A stretch of DNA of 64,000 nucleotides from Marixanthomonas spongiae (GCF_003095375.1 NZ_QEHR01000005.1:248001-312000), one strand, 5' to 3'; positions 8,731 through 17,415 are shown, counted from the first letter of the stretch. The notes: generated by a model from the letters alone, not told the origin. Made by a program: numbers and translations.

Positions 8731-9447
8731 TTAGTTCATGGGTATTTCAATACGTAAAACGCGACTGTTTTTACTGGCAGTAACATCAATACTGTCTGTG
8801 TCCCATATTTCTTCTATGGCATCACGTTTGTTAAGTGTTTCATTGTCAACAAGAATGGTGCCGTCTATCACAAAAACGTAAACGCCGTAGGTTTTGTTAT
8901 GCAATGAATAGGAAGTTTTGGTTTTTTCTGAAAAGGTACCTAAACTAAAATAGGCTTGTTCTTGGGTCCACAGCTTGTTTTCTTTGGTTTGTTTAAGCTT
9001 TACCATGGTGCTGCAACCGTTTTTTTGTAATAGGGGAGCGATTTTTTTCTGGTTGTAACGGGGTGCAACGCCTTCATTTTCAGGCAAGATCCAAATTTGA
9101 AACAATGAAACCGCTTCGGTAGTGCTTGTATTTACTTCTCTTTGCTCAACACCCGTACCTGCGCTTATTACCTGTATGTCACCAGATTTTATAATTCCGC
9201 TACTTCCCGTAGAGTCTTGATGTTTCAAAGCACCGGAATGTGGGATGGTAACAATTTCCGTATTCTTGTGGGGATGCTTGCCAAAACCCATTGCTGGATC
9301 AATCTGGTCGTCGTTCAAAACACGAAGTTTGCCAAATTGAAGACGGTCCGGATTGTAATAATTGGCAAAACTGAAAGAATATCTGGCTTGTAGCCAACCA
9401 AAATTTGCTGTACCACGACTTTCAGCAGGATGTAAAATAGTTTTCAT
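8731..9447 (-). CDS. Pirin family protein
   Basis: A 238-aa bicupin. The start MKTILHPAESRG at 9447 is chosen because pirins usually begin just before the 'RG' motif; an ATG three codons upstream is less likely. Signature elements are FSFANYYNPDRLQFGKLRVLNDD, GFGKHPHKNTEIVT (metal-binding histidines, about residues 57-63) and an E about 40 residues later. Pirins bind Fe(II) through 3 His and 1 Glu in the first cupin; some oxidise quercetin, others act in regulation. The residues needed for iron are visible, so metal binding is likely. The physiological role is unknown. Confidence 0.9.
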   Translation of the reverse strand: MKTILHPAESRGTANFGWLQARYSFSFANYYNPDRLQFGKLRVLNDDQIDPAMGFGKHPHKNTEIVTIPHSGALKHQDSTGSSGIIKSGDIQVISAGTGVEQREVNTSTTEAVSLFQIWILPENEGVAPRYNQKKIAPLLQKNGCSTMVKLKQTKENKLWTQEQAYFSLGTFSEKTKTSYSLHNKTYGVYVFVIDGTILVDNETLNKRDAIEEIWDTDSIDVTASKNSRVLRIEIPMN

Positions 9448-9473
9448 ACGCTCCAATAGCTATAAGATAATAG

Positions 9474-9481
9474 TATCTTTG
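9474..9481 (+). promoter_or_regulatory. Likely -7 box upstream of the hydrolase gene
   Basis: TATCTTTG, a perfect TAnnTTTG, about 58 bp before the hydrolase start codon and divergent from the pirin gene. Confidence 0.45.
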
Positions 9482-9539
9482 CTTAACAAAGTTACAAAAA
9501 ATTAGTGTGCTGAAACGCATATAATCCCGATAATCCTTT

Positions 9540-10202
9540 ATGGCTCTTGAAATGACACACGTTTATTTTATTCCGGGAATGGCTGCCGGAAAAGAGATTT
9601 TCAAAAACATCAAGCTTCCCGAAGACCGCTTTAAAACGCACATATTAGAATGGTTGATTCCTGAAAAAGACGAACCTATCGCCTTGTACGCCAAACGGAT
9701 GGCAGAACGGGTAAAAGCACCCAATTCGGTATTGGTAGGGGTGTCTTTTGGGGGTGTGGTAGCACAGGAAATGGCGCAATACCTCACCTTGAAAAACCTG
9801 ATCATTATTTCCAGCGTGAAGTCTGAAAAAGAATTGCCCACCCGTATGAAATTTGCCCGCAAAACGGGAGCATATAAGTTAATACCCACGCGCTTGGTGT
9901 TGAGTGCCGATGACCTTACTAAATTTTCGATAGGCCCACGGTCTAAAAAACGGCTTCAACTGTACCAAGAATTTCTTCACGTTCGCAATAAGCAGTATTT
10001 AGACTGGGCCATAAAAAACATGGTAAAATGGCAACGTAAAGAACCTATGGAAAACGTGGTACACATACACGGTGACAAAGATGTGGTGTTTCCCATAAAA
10101 AACATTGATGATTGCGTTACATTAGAAGGAGGCACCCATATTATGCTTTTGAATAAAGGAACGAAAATTTCAGAAAAACTAGTGGAAATAATTTCTAAGT
10201 AA
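9540..10202 (+). CDS. Alpha/beta hydrolase fold protein
   Basis: A 220-aa small hydrolase; translation may start at this ATG or at Met5 (9552), which fits the family better since the core begins THVYFIPGMAAG. The nucleophile elbow is GVSFGG (about residues 67-72), an acidic residue lies in HIHGDKD (about 178-184), and a histidine in GGTHIML near the C-terminus completes a Ser-Asp-His triad. There is no signal peptide, so it acts in the cytosol. The substrate is unknown. It is followed closely by a lytic transglycosylase gene, but nothing links the two functionally. Confidence 0.8.
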   Translation: MALEMTHVYFIPGMAAGKEIFKNIKLPEDRFKTHILEWLIPEKDEPIALYAKRMAERVKAPNSVLVGVSFGGVVAQEMAQYLTLKNLIIISSVKSEKELPTRMKFARKTGAYKLIPTRLVLSADDLTKFSIGPRSKKRLQLYQEFLHVRNKQYLDWAIKNMVKWQRKEPMENVVHIHGDKDVVFPIKNIDDCVTLEGGTHIMLLNKGTKISEKLVEIISK

Positions 10203-10265
10203 TGCTGTGTTAATTAATTGAAAAGAGGTATATTATATGGTATATTTAGAAAAAAAATAAAAGTT

Positions 10266-11228
10266 ATGAGTTTTTTATCAAAAATAGGGCTGGGGGCAAT
10301 CTTGTTCGTTATTAGCGGGCTGTCCATCAATGCGGTACAAGAGCCAAAAACCGATAAAGCGGTGCAAAATCCGCCCGGAAGCGAGAAGTTTGAAGAAAGT
10401 TTAGTAAACGATTATAATGTGTATGCCTTGCCAACACCTGAATATTTGGAGTTTGCAGGGGAACCCGTTCCCTTGAACGAGCCAGACATACGAGAACGTT
10501 TTGACCGGGAATTGTTGGTAAACACGTATTGGCAATCCAACGGGCTGTTGATTATAAAACGAGCCAACAAATATTTCCCAATTATTGAACCAATGCTCAA
10601 AAAATATGGTCTGCCAGACGATTTTAAATACCTTGCCGTAGCCGAAAGTGGACTGATGAACAACCGTTCGCCAGCTGGTGCCGCAGGATTTTGGCACTTT
10701 TTAAGCAGTACTGGACGGGAATATGGATTGGAAATCAATGATTATGTGGATGAACGGTATAACCTAGAGTTGGCTACAAAAGTTGCCGCAGAGTACCTAA
10801 AAAAGTCTAAAGAGCGATTCGGAAGCTGGACTTTGGCCGCTGCCGCATACAACGCGGGCAATTACGGGGTAAGCAAACAGATAGACCGACAGAAGGCCGA
10901 AAACGATTATTACGATATTCTTTTAAACGATGAAACAAGCCGTTACGTATTTAGGATATTGGCTTTTAAAACCATCTTGTCCAACCCCAAAAAATACGGC
11001 TTCAATTTTAGGGAACAGGACCTCTACCACCAAGTGCCCACCTTTAAGGTAAAAGTGGATACCGCAATAACCGATATACCAGACTTTGCCCATAAATATG
11101 ATATTAGCTATAAGGTGTTGAAAATACACAACCCTTGGTTGCGCGAAACATATTTAAAAAATGCTTCGGGAAAAGAATATTTTATCGAGATCCCTAAAAA
11201 GGGCTATTACGATACAACTACAAAATAG
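10266..11228 (+). CDS. Lytic transglycosylase (SLT domain, MltD-like)
   Basis: A 320-aa exported murein hydrolase. The ATG at 10266 (MSFLSKIGLG) is preferred over an upstream TTG because it begins a good signal peptide. The SLT domain has the catalytic glutamate in AVAESGLMNNRSPAGAAGFW (about residues 120-140) and FGSWTLAAAAYNAGNYG further on. The C-terminal 70 residues (YDISYKVLKIHNPWLRE) resemble a degenerate LysM-like peptidoglycan-binding unit. The enzyme would cleave the MurNAc-GlcNAc bond in the periplasm to make anhydromuropeptides. A strong terminator follows 22 bp downstream. Confidence 0.88.
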   Translation: MSFLSKIGLGAILFVISGLSINAVQEPKTDKAVQNPPGSEKFEESLVNDYNVYALPTPEYLEFAGEPVPLNEPDIRERFDRELLVNTYWQSNGLLIIKRANKYFPIIEPMLKKYGLPDDFKYLAVAESGLMNNRSPAGAAGFWHFLSSTGREYGLEINDYVDERYNLELATKVAAEYLKKSKERFGSWTLAAAAYNAGNYGVSKQIDRQKAENDYYDILLNDETSRYVFRILAFKTILSNPKKYGFNFREQDLYHQVPTFKVKVDTAITDIPDFAHKYDISYKVLKIHNPWLRETYLKNASGKEYFIEIPKKGYYDTTTK

Positions 11229-11250
11229 GAAACACGTTTTTTAAAAAGAC

Positions 11251-11287
11251 AAAGACCGGTAGCTTATTTCTAAAGTACCGGTCTTTT
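11251..11287. terminator. Bidirectional terminator between convergent genes
   Basis: An 11-bp perfect stem AAAGACCGGTA/TACCGGTCTTT with a 14-nt loop, ending in TTTT on the plus strand and A-rich on the other side. It lies between the transglycosylase and the TlpA-like gene and can serve both. Confidence 0.85.
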
Positions 11288-11309
11288 GCATTTTGGTTAG
11301 TTTACCCGT

Positions 11310-12014
11310 TCACGGGTTGTCTTTTGCTACAACGGTTGTCCGGCTTTTTCCGTCAAAACTTTTTATAAGGGTAATGCCGTTGTGGTATGCATCGTAGTTC
11401 ATTTCAAATGAAGCGTCATAGGTCTCGTTATAAGGGTGTAAAACGCCACGTCTAACATCGATAATGGTTTTGTTTGAATCGATAAAGAACGTAGTAGGGA
11501 AGCCCAAGCTGTGCTTCAAGGTCTGCACGATGTGGTCGTGGGTGTTTTCGGTTTCGTCAACATAGGCCACGGTTATGTTTTTGCTGTATTTGCGGGCCTG
11601 CTGTCTTGCCTTTCGCTTCGTGTCCCAAAAAAGCACCACAAAATCGATTTCTTGATGGTTTTCGTCCACGATTTTGTTTAAAGCAGGGATTTCCCCTATG
11701 CCAGGCGTACACCATGAGGCATAACTTATTAAAAACACCGGTTTGTCAAAATCGTAAAAGTTTATTTTTTTTCCTGAAGTTTTCCGGATGTCAAAATTGT
11801 CTAACCGGCTTCCATTGATTACGTGGTTTACCAACGAATCGAACAGGAAAGTTGCCCGTTCGTAATTGTGGTCCATGAACGCTTGTTTCGATTGGAGTTT
11901 GTATTTTTTGATGTTTTTTCCAATCGCTTGGGAGAATAGGGTTTCATGCTCAACTTCTTGAGAGAGCGCTGTATATGAAACCAATAAGAATAGAAGAAGT
12001 AGTTTTCTACCCAT
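11310..12014 (-). CDS. TlpA-like thioredoxin-fold protein with one redox cysteine lost
   Basis: A 234-aa exported protein (signal peptide about residues 1-18) with a C-terminal thioredoxin fold. The segment YASWCTPGIGEIPAL (from about residue 98) is aligned with the WCxxC active site of TlpA/ResA proteins, but the second cysteine is a glycine: Cys102-Thr-Pro-Gly105. The cis-proline region is intact (GFPTTFFID). With only the N-terminal cysteine left it cannot do a standard dithiol exchange, though a monothiol or non-redox role remains possible. Family members usually reduce periplasmic disulfides. No cytochrome-maturation genes are nearby. The assignment to the fold is firm; activity is doubtful. 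Confidence 0.8.
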   Translation of the reverse strand: MGRKLLLLFLLVSYTALSQEVEHETLFSQAIGKNIKKYKLQSKQAFMDHNYERATFLFDSLVNHVINGSRLDNFDIRKTSGKKINFYDFDKPVFLISYASWCTPGIGEIPALNKIVDENHQEIDFVVLFWDTKRKARQQARKYSKNITVAYVDETENTHDHIVQTLKHSLGFPTTFFIDSNKTIIDVRRGVLHPYNETYDASFEMNYDAYHNGITLIKSFDGKSRTTVVAKDNP

Positions 12015-12154
12015 AAGCGTTTTGTTAGTTAACGCTTCAAAGGTATTAAGGTGTTAAGAGAAAACAGTATTTTTTCGATTAAGCAGCCGTATAATCGATT
12101 AACAACTAAATTTTGTAAGATAGTACGTGTTTACACGTAGTGGTTTGTAAGAAA

Positions 12155-12727
12155 TTAACGGCGCCCACCACGGCGTCCGGCCCGGCCACCACCAAAATGT
12201 TGGTTGGGCTGCCCAGCACGTTTCATTTGCTGTTTCATCATTTTTATCTGGTCGTCCAGCATATTGTGCTTGTCCAGGCTTTTGGCTTCATTTAAGAGTA
12301 TTTGCGCTTCACGCTTTCTATTTTTGGTCATGGCAATCCCAGCGAGGTTTAATTTGGCCATGGCCATATCGGCACTCATGTTCAAGCCTAAGCTTATGGC
12401 TTTTTTAAAATATTTTTCGGCTTCGTTCATATTGGTTTGCGACACCATCAACCCGTTTAGATAATAATAATACCCTTGCTGTTTCTGGACCAAAGAAGCT
12501 TCTGGGTTTTTAATCTTGTCCAACCATTTTTTGGCACCGTCAAAATTTTGCTTTCTCAATTGAAGGAAAGCAAGTAGGATGATTTCGTTTTTGAAATACA
12601 GGAAAATGAAAATCAAGGAAAGGAATATCAACATAATCCCATTGCCAATGTTATTTTCAAAAAACTGCCAAACGGCTGCTGCAATAACGAGCGCAGCCAA
12701 TACTAATTTTATATTTTTGTTGAACAT
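12155..12727 (-). CDS. Membrane-anchored TPR-like protein
   Basis: A 190-aa protein with two membrane helices at the N-terminus (about residues 8-24 and 27-47) and three TPR-like helix pairs after residue 55 (for example YYYYLNGLMVSQTNMNEAEKYFKKA). The last 20 residues are glycine- and arginine-rich (FGGGRAGRRGGRR), suggesting nucleic-acid or protein contacts. No close functional relative comes to mind. It stands alone on the minus strand next to rpmH, which diverges from it. Confidence 0.65.
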   Translation of the reverse strand: MFNKNIKLVLAALVIAAAVWQFFENNIGNGIMLIFLSLIFIFLYFKNEIILLAFLQLRKQNFDGAKKWLDKIKNPEASLVQKQQGYYYYLNGLMVSQTNMNEAEKYFKKAISLGLNMSADMAMAKLNLAGIAMTKNRKREAQILLNEAKSLDKHNMLDDQIKMMKQQMKRAGQPNQHFGGGRAGRRGGRR

Positions 12728-12793
12728 GAACTATCTGTTTTTATAGGGTTGGCAAAGGTACTAAAAACTAATAAATATTTTTTCAAAATTCCA

Positions 12794-12824
12794 TTTGGAA
12801 ACCTGATAAATGATTGTATATTTG
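12794..12824 (+). promoter_or_regulatory. Bacteroidota-type promoter of rpmH
   Basis: TTTG at 12794-12797 and TATATTTG at 12817-12824 are separated by 19 bp, a full match to the Bacteroidota housekeeping promoter. The rpmH start codon is 63 bp downstream. Confidence 0.8.
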
Positions 12825-12887
12825 CACCCGACTTTTAACAGAGGTCTTATTTAAAATTTTTCAGAAGAAGTTATAACATAAGTTACC

Positions 12888-13046
12888 ATGAAAAGAACAT
12901 TTCAGCCATCAAAAAGAAAAAGGAGAAACAAACACGGTTTTAGAGAGCGTATGGCTTCAGTAAACGGTAGAAAAGTGTTGGCTGCCCGCAGAGCGAAAGG
13001 CAGAAAAAAACTATCTGTGTCTTCTGAAACCCGCCACAAGAAATAA
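12888..13046 (+). CDS. rpmH: 50S ribosomal protein L34
   Basis: A 52-aa, strongly basic protein beginning [19 protein letters not shown], the unmistakable L34 signature, followed by [20 protein letters not shown]. It is shorter than many gene callers' cut-offs. In many bacteria rpmH neighbours dnaA and rnpA; here neither is present, and carB follows instead after a terminator. Confidence 0.97.
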   Translation: MKRTFQPSKRKRRNKHGFRERMASVNGRKVLAARRAKGRKKLSVSSETRHKK

Positions 13047-13069
13047 TGTTTATATCCTATTAAATAATA

Positions 13070-13102
13070 AAGGTGTTGTTTTTATACAACGCCTTTTTTT
13101 TT
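13070..13102 (+). terminator. Rho-independent terminator of rpmH
   Basis: A 10-bp stem AAGGTGTTGT/ACAACGCCTT (one T-G wobble) with a TTTTAT loop, then a run of T residues. It starts 24 bp after the rpmH stop. Confidence 0.9.
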
Positions 13103-13152
13103 ACCCATACGTAACGTAATTTTACGCACCGAAAAAAAAATCTTCTTTAACA

Positions 13153-16005
13153 ATGCCTAAAAACGAAAAATTAAAATCCATCTTGATCATTGGTTCTGGC
13201 CCTATTGTCATTGGGCAGGCGTGTGAATTCGACTATTCTGGTTCCCAGTCCTTACGCTCTCTTCGTGAAGACGGAATTGAAACCATACTTATAAACAGCA
13301 ACCCGGCAACCATTATGACCGACCCTGCCATGGCAGACCACGTCTATCTCTTGCCGCTTACCACAAAATCGCTGGTCAAGATTTTAAAGGAACATCCACA
13401 AATCGATGCCGTGTTGCCTACAATGGGCGGGCAAACAGCGCTCAACCTCTGTATCGAGGCCGATGAAAAAGGGATTTGGGAAGATTTTGACGTAAAACTC
13501 ATTGGGGTGGATATCGACGCCATTAATATTACCGAAGACCGCGAAGAATTTAAACAACTAATGGGACGTATTGGTGTTCCCGTGGCTCCTGCCAAAACTG
13601 CTAAATCGGTTTTACAGGGGAAAGAAATTGCCCAAGAATTTGGCTTGCCTTTGCTTATTCGCGCATCGTTTACCTTAGGTGGGGCAGGAGCGGCCTTTGT
13701 GGAAACCGAAGATGAATTTGAAAAAGCGCTTACACACGGATTGGAAGTTTCCCCAATTCACGAGGTGCTTATCGATAAAGCGTTACAAGGTTGGAAAGAA
13801 TACGAATTGGAACTGCTTCGCGACAAAAACGACAACGTTGTTATAATTTGTACTGTTGAGAATATGGACCCAATGGGGATCCATACAGGCGATTCCATTA
13901 CCGTGGCCCCAGCGATGACTTTGAGCGATTCGGCTTTTCAGCGTATGCGCGATATGGCTATTAAAATGATGCGGAACATTGGGGATTTTGCTGGTGGTTG
14001 CAACGTGCAGTTTGCCGTAAGCCCAGATGAAAAAGAAGACATCATCGCCATTGAAATCAACCCGCGTGTTTCCCGCTCTTCAGCTTTGGCTTCTAAAGCC
14101 ACGGGCTATCCCATCGCTAAAATTGCGGCGAAATTGGCTTTGGGCTATACCCTTGATGAATTGGACAACCAAATTACCAAAACCACTTCAGCTTTATTTG
14201 AACCTACCTTAGATTATGTGATCGTGAAAATACCACGGTGGAACTTTGATAAATTTGAAGGTTCCAACAGGTTGCTCGGTCCACAAATGAAATCGGTAGG
14301 CGAGGTGATGGGCATTGGCCGTTCGTTTCAGGAAGCACTGCATAAAGCCACCCAATCCCTCGAAATAAAACGAAATGGGATAGGAGCCGACGGAAAAGGC
14401 TATACCAACTACGAGCAAATACTCGATAAGCTTAAAAACCCCAGCTGGGACCGGGTGTTTGTCATTTATGACGCCATACAGCTTGGCATTCCTTTGAGCC
14501 GCATTCACGACATCACAAAGATAGATATGTGGTTTTTAAAGCAATACGAAGAACTGTATTTGCTTGAAAAGGAAATTTCAGAATATACATTAGACACCTT
14601 ACCAAGAGAACTATTGTTGGAAGCCAAACAAAAAGGCTATGGCGACAGGCAAATAGCCCATATGCTTAAATGTTTGGAAAGCCAGGTCTATAAAAAGCGG
14701 GAAGAACTCAATATACAGCGGGTTTACAAGTTAGTGGACACCTGTGCCGCCGAGTTTGAAGCCCAAACTCCATATTACTACTCTACTTTTGAAAACGAAG
14801 TGGAAACCGCCCAAGGAGATCGCTATGTGGAAAACGACAGCAAGGTTTCCGATAAAAAGAAAATCGTGGTCTTAGGCTCAGGACCCAACCGTATTGGGCA
14901 GGGAATCGAGTTTGATTATTGTTGTGTGCACGGCGTTTTGGCCGCTGCCGAATGTGGGTACGAAACCATTATGATCAATTGCAACCCCGAAACCGTATCG
15001 ACCGATTTTGACATTGCCGACAAATTGTATTTTGAACCCGTGTTCTGGGAACATATTTACGATATCATCCGCCACGAAAAACCAGAAGGTGTTATCGTAC
15101 AGCTCGGAGGACAGACGGCATTGAAATTGGCCGAAAAACTGGACCGTTACGGCATCAAAATTATGGGAACCAGCTACAAGGCGCTGGATTTGGCCGAAGA
15201 CCGGGGCAGTTTCTCAACAATCCTGAAAGAAAACGACATTCCTTATCCAGAATTTGGAACTGCTGAAACCACACAACAAGCTCTGGAGTTGGCCGATCAA
15301 TTGGATTTCCCTTTATTGATACGTCCTTCGTATGTATTGGGAGGCCAAGGAATGAAAATCGTAATCAACAAAGAAGAACTGGAAGAACACGTGGTTGATT
15401 TACTTCGGAAAATACCAAACAACAAACTCTTGTTGGACCATTATTTAGACGGTGCCATAGAAGCTGAAGCCGATGCCATTTGCGATGGCGAGAACGTCTA
15501 TATCATTGGTATTATGGAACATATTGAACCCTGCGGAATACACAGTGGCGACTCGAACGCGCTGTTGCCACCTTTCAGTTTGGGCGATTTGGTGATTCAA
15601 CAAATAAAAGACCATACCGAAAAAATCGCCTTGGCCTTGAACACCGTTGGGCTTATCAACATTCAGTTTGCCGTTAAGGACGATAAGGTTTATATTATCG
15701 AGGCTAACCCAAGGGCGTCGCGTACCGTGCCGTTTATCGCCAAAGCGTATGGCGAACCGTATGTAAATTACGCCACCAAGGTAATGTTGGGCGAGAAGAA
15801 ACTTTCAGATTTCGATTTCAATCCACACTTGGATGGTTATGCGATTAAGCGGCCGGTGTTCAGTTTTAATAAATTCCCGAATGTGAACAAGCAATTGGGT
15901 CCCGAAATGAAGAGTACCGGTGAAAGCATTTTGTTTATCGAGAACTTAAAAGACGATGATTTTTATGAGCTTTACGCTCGAAGAAAAATGTACTTGACCC
16001 GTTAA
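13153..16005 (+). CDS. carB: Carbamoyl-phosphate synthase large subunit, short form
   Basis: A 950-aa synthetase with two ATP-grasp halves: the first begins SILIIGSGPIVIGQACEFDY (residues 9-28), the second around VVLGSGPNRIGQGIEFDYCC (about 575). The oligomerisation domain lies between. With the glutaminase subunit CarA it makes carbamoyl phosphate from glutamine, bicarbonate and two ATP for pyrimidine and arginine synthesis. Compared with about 1073 aa in E. coli, the protein stops right after the second ATP-grasp half, so the C-terminal MGS-like allosteric domain that senses UMP and ornithine is absent. To my knowledge this short form is usual in flavobacteria. carA is not in the window. 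Confidence 0.95.
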   Translation: MPKNEKLKSILIIGSGPIVIGQACEFDYSGSQSLRSLREDGIETILINSNPATIMTDPAMADHVYLLPLTTKSLVKILKEHPQIDAVLPTMGGQTALNLCIEADEKGIWEDFDVKLIGVDIDAINITEDREEFKQLMGRIGVPVAPAKTAKSVLQGKEIAQEFGLPLLIRASFTLGGAGAAFVETEDEFEKALTHGLEVSPIHEVLIDKALQGWKEYELELLRDKNDNVVIICTVENMDPMGIHTGDSITVAPAMTLSDSAFQRMRDMAIKMMRNIGDFAGGCNVQFAVSPDEKEDIIAIEINPRVSRSSALASKATGYPIAKIAAKLALGYTLDELDNQITKTTSALFEPTLDYVIVKIPRWNFDKFEGSNRLLGPQMKSVGEVMGIGRSFQEALHKATQSLEIKRNGIGADGKGYTNYEQILDKLKNPSWDRVFVIYDAIQLGIPLSRIHDITKIDMWFLKQYEELYLLEKEISEYTLDTLPRELLLEAKQKGYGDRQIAHMLKCLESQVYKKREELNIQRVYKLVDTCAAEFEAQTPYYYSTFENEVETAQGDRYVENDSKVSDKKKIVVLGSGPNRIGQGIEFDYCCVHGVLAAAECGYETIMINCNPETVSTDFDIADKLYFEPVFWEHIYDIIRHEKPEGVIVQLGGQTALKLAEKLDRYGIKIMGTSYKALDLAEDRGSFSTILKENDIPYPEFGTAETTQQALELADQLDFPLLIRPSYVLGGQGMKIVINKEELEEHVVDLLRKIPNNKLLLDHYLDGAIEAEADAICDGENVYIIGIMEHIEPCGIHSGDSNALLPPFSLGDLVIQQIKDHTEKIALALNTVGLINIQFAVKDDKVYIIEANPRASRTVPFIAKAYGEPYVNYATKVMLGEKKLSDFDFNPHLDGYAIKRPVFSFNKFPNVNKQLGPEMKSTGESILFIENLKDDDFYELYARRKMYLTR

Positions 16006-16025
16006 GTTTAAAGCTTTTAAAAGTG

Positions 16026-16056
16026 AAAGCAGGGCAATGTTCGCTCTGCTTTTTTC
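16026..16056 (+). terminator. Rho-independent terminator of carB
   Basis: A stem AAAGCAG/CTGCTTT with a loop of about 13 nt, followed by TTTTT, 20 bp after the carB stop codon. It also reads as a hairpin for the converging thioesterase gene. Confidence 0.8.
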
Positions 16057-16063
16057 TTGTTCC

Positions 16064-16609
16064 TTATTTTTTATAAGAAACAATCACGTTGTGTTCTTTT
16101 AAAACGTGCAAGTGCTCTGCCACCTCAAAACTGGATTCTTGATATTTTTGTTGTTTGTTCACTTTCAACCGATGTTCACTTTTTAAAAAACGGCGTATTT
16201 CGGTTTTCGAATCCAAGATCAACCCGGGAACTTCTACATTATTGCCGTCATCATCTTTGGCAACCATGGTAAAATAGGACGAATTACAGTGCTTTTTAAC
16301 GCCCGTATGAATGTTTTCGGCCTCCACGCGAATACCAATGACCATAGAGGTTTTTCCCACATAATTTACGGAAGCTTTCATAGTGACCAACTCCCCAACT
16401 TCAATGGATTTTAAAAAGTTTACGGTATCAACAGAAGCCGTTACGCAATAATTTTTACTGTGTTTGGATGCGCACGCAAAAGCAATCTGGTCCATAAGCG
16501 ATAAAATGTACCCACCGTGAATTTTTCCGCTGAAATTGGTGTGCGAGGGCAGCATCAGTTCGGAAATGGTCACTTGCGATTCTTCTACGTGTTTGTGGAT
16601 TTTTTCCAT
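16064..16609 (-). CDS. Acyl-CoA thioesterase, hotdog fold (YciA/ACOT type)
   Basis: A 181-aa hotdog protein. The core HTNFSGKIHGGYILSLMDQIAFACASKH (from about residue 22) is the typical N/D-x-x-G-x-x-x-GG-helix of the YciA/ACOT group; D40 in the central helix is the expected general base. A 50-residue C-terminal extension (after PGLILDSKTEIRRF) is longer than in YciA. It hydrolyses acyl-CoA thioesters in the cytosol; chain-length preference is unknown. It begins directly after the stop of a small membrane protein gene, so the two form an operon. Confidence 0.9.
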   Translation of the reverse strand: MEKIHKHVEESQVTISELMLPSHTNFSGKIHGGYILSLMDQIAFACASKHSKNYCVTASVDTVNFLKSIEVGELVTMKASVNYVGKTSMVIGIRVEAENIHTGVKKHCNSSYFTMVAKDDDGNNVEVPGLILDSKTEIRRFLKSEHRLKVNKQQKYQESSFEVAEHLHVLKEHNVIVSYKK

Positions 16610-16978
16610 TTAATTCCTGTTAAAGTGCGGTGAATTTTCTTGGGAAACATCGGTTACAAAATATTTGGTGTCGCCCCAAAAGAAAAAGGTGTCGTAGCGT
16701 TCCACATAAGTCAATTTCACATAGCTGCCTTGGTATTCTTTCAGTTTTTCGATTACATCGGCCTCTTTATCCATGACCGAAAACGAAAATATCTGTGCCC
16801 CGCTGATGCCTTGGCTTATTTCGCCTTCCCAAGTTTTTACAACAATCCCTCGATGACTGAATTTTATGAGCTCGCCTGCCCGCGTACCCTCGCTAAAGGT
16901 TACAAAATAAACAAAAGCAAAGTACGCTAAGTACAACGCCAATAGGCTTCCGAGAATGATAAAGAGTATTTTTTTCAT
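16610..16978 (-). CDS. Small membrane-anchored protein, unknown function
   Basis: A 122-aa protein with an N-terminal membrane anchor or uncleaved signal (about residues 3-26) and a soluble, beta-rich remainder (GTRAGELIKFSHRGIVVKTWEGEI...). Close relatives in flavobacteria have sometimes carried the label '6-phosphogluconate dehydrogenase', which the sequence does not support: there is no Rossmann fold and the size is wrong. It lies immediately upstream of the thioesterase gene with no gap. A stable GAAA-tetraloop hairpin sits 6 bp upstream of its start codon. Confidence 0.7.
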   Translation of the reverse strand: MKKILFIILGSLLALYLAYFAFVYFVTFSEGTRAGELIKFSHRGIVVKTWEGEISQGISGAQIFSFSVMDKEADVIEKLKEYQGSYVKLTYVERYDTFFFWGDTKYFVTDVSQENSPHFNRN

Positions 16979-16983
16979 AATAT

Positions 16984-17012
16984 CCCCTGCGAAAGCAGGG
17001 GTTTTTTTTTTA
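16984..17012 (+). terminator. Terminator-like GNRA hairpin with T tract
   Basis: CCCCTGC-GAAA-GCAGGGG, a 7-bp GC-rich perfect stem closed by a GAAA tetraloop, followed by about ten T residues on the plus strand. No plus-strand gene ends here; carB already has its own terminator 950 bp back. On the minus strand it forms the 5' leader of the small membrane protein gene. Confidence 0.6.
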
Positions 17013-17224
17013 ACTTAAAGAATGTTTGAGTTTTAATCTTTCGTCTGCTTTATCTTTTTTATTGTACAATTTTATATGTCATTACACAGAGTGTCGCAGA
17101 GCTTCACTGAGATGCCTGCCTTTAAAAACAGGAAAAGTAATAGTCAACCATAAATATAATGATTAGCTACTTTATTAACAATCCTGTCCTAAACATTTAA
17201 CTTGTTCATTTTTTCCATTGATGA

Positions 17225-17415
17225 AAAAACGAACCAAAAAAATCTAGGCTTACGAAACTTTATCTAAATTTTTTGTTCGCCCCCTAAATTTTAGGAACTC
17301 GCCTTTAAAAATAGTGCTTTGGGAACTATTTTGGCTGGCTCAAACAGCCTAAAATTTTACGGGGTCTTCACTTCAAATTTTACGATAAACTTTCGATAGG
17401 CACAAAATGGGCTGT
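17225..17415. repeat. Folded, repeat-like intergenic element
   Basis: The 670-bp gap between 16979 and 17651 has no plausible gene. Within it an element of about 190 bp is bounded by imperfect inverted arms: 17247-17273 (GGCTTACGAAACTTTATC...) and 17375-17401 (...GATAAACTTTCGATAGGC). Inside lie three more hairpins: CCTAAA/TTTAGG (17283-17295), AAAATAGT/ACTATTTT (17308-17332) and GGCTG/CAGCC (17333-17349). From memory similar stretches recur between genes in marine flavobacteria, but I could not check this. It may be a non-autonomous mobile repeat or a structured RNA. Confidence 0.5.

Noticed and set aside
16610-16978. 6-phosphogluconate dehydrogenase label used for similar small proteins
   Set aside because: The protein is 122 aa with a membrane anchor and has no nucleotide-binding fold.
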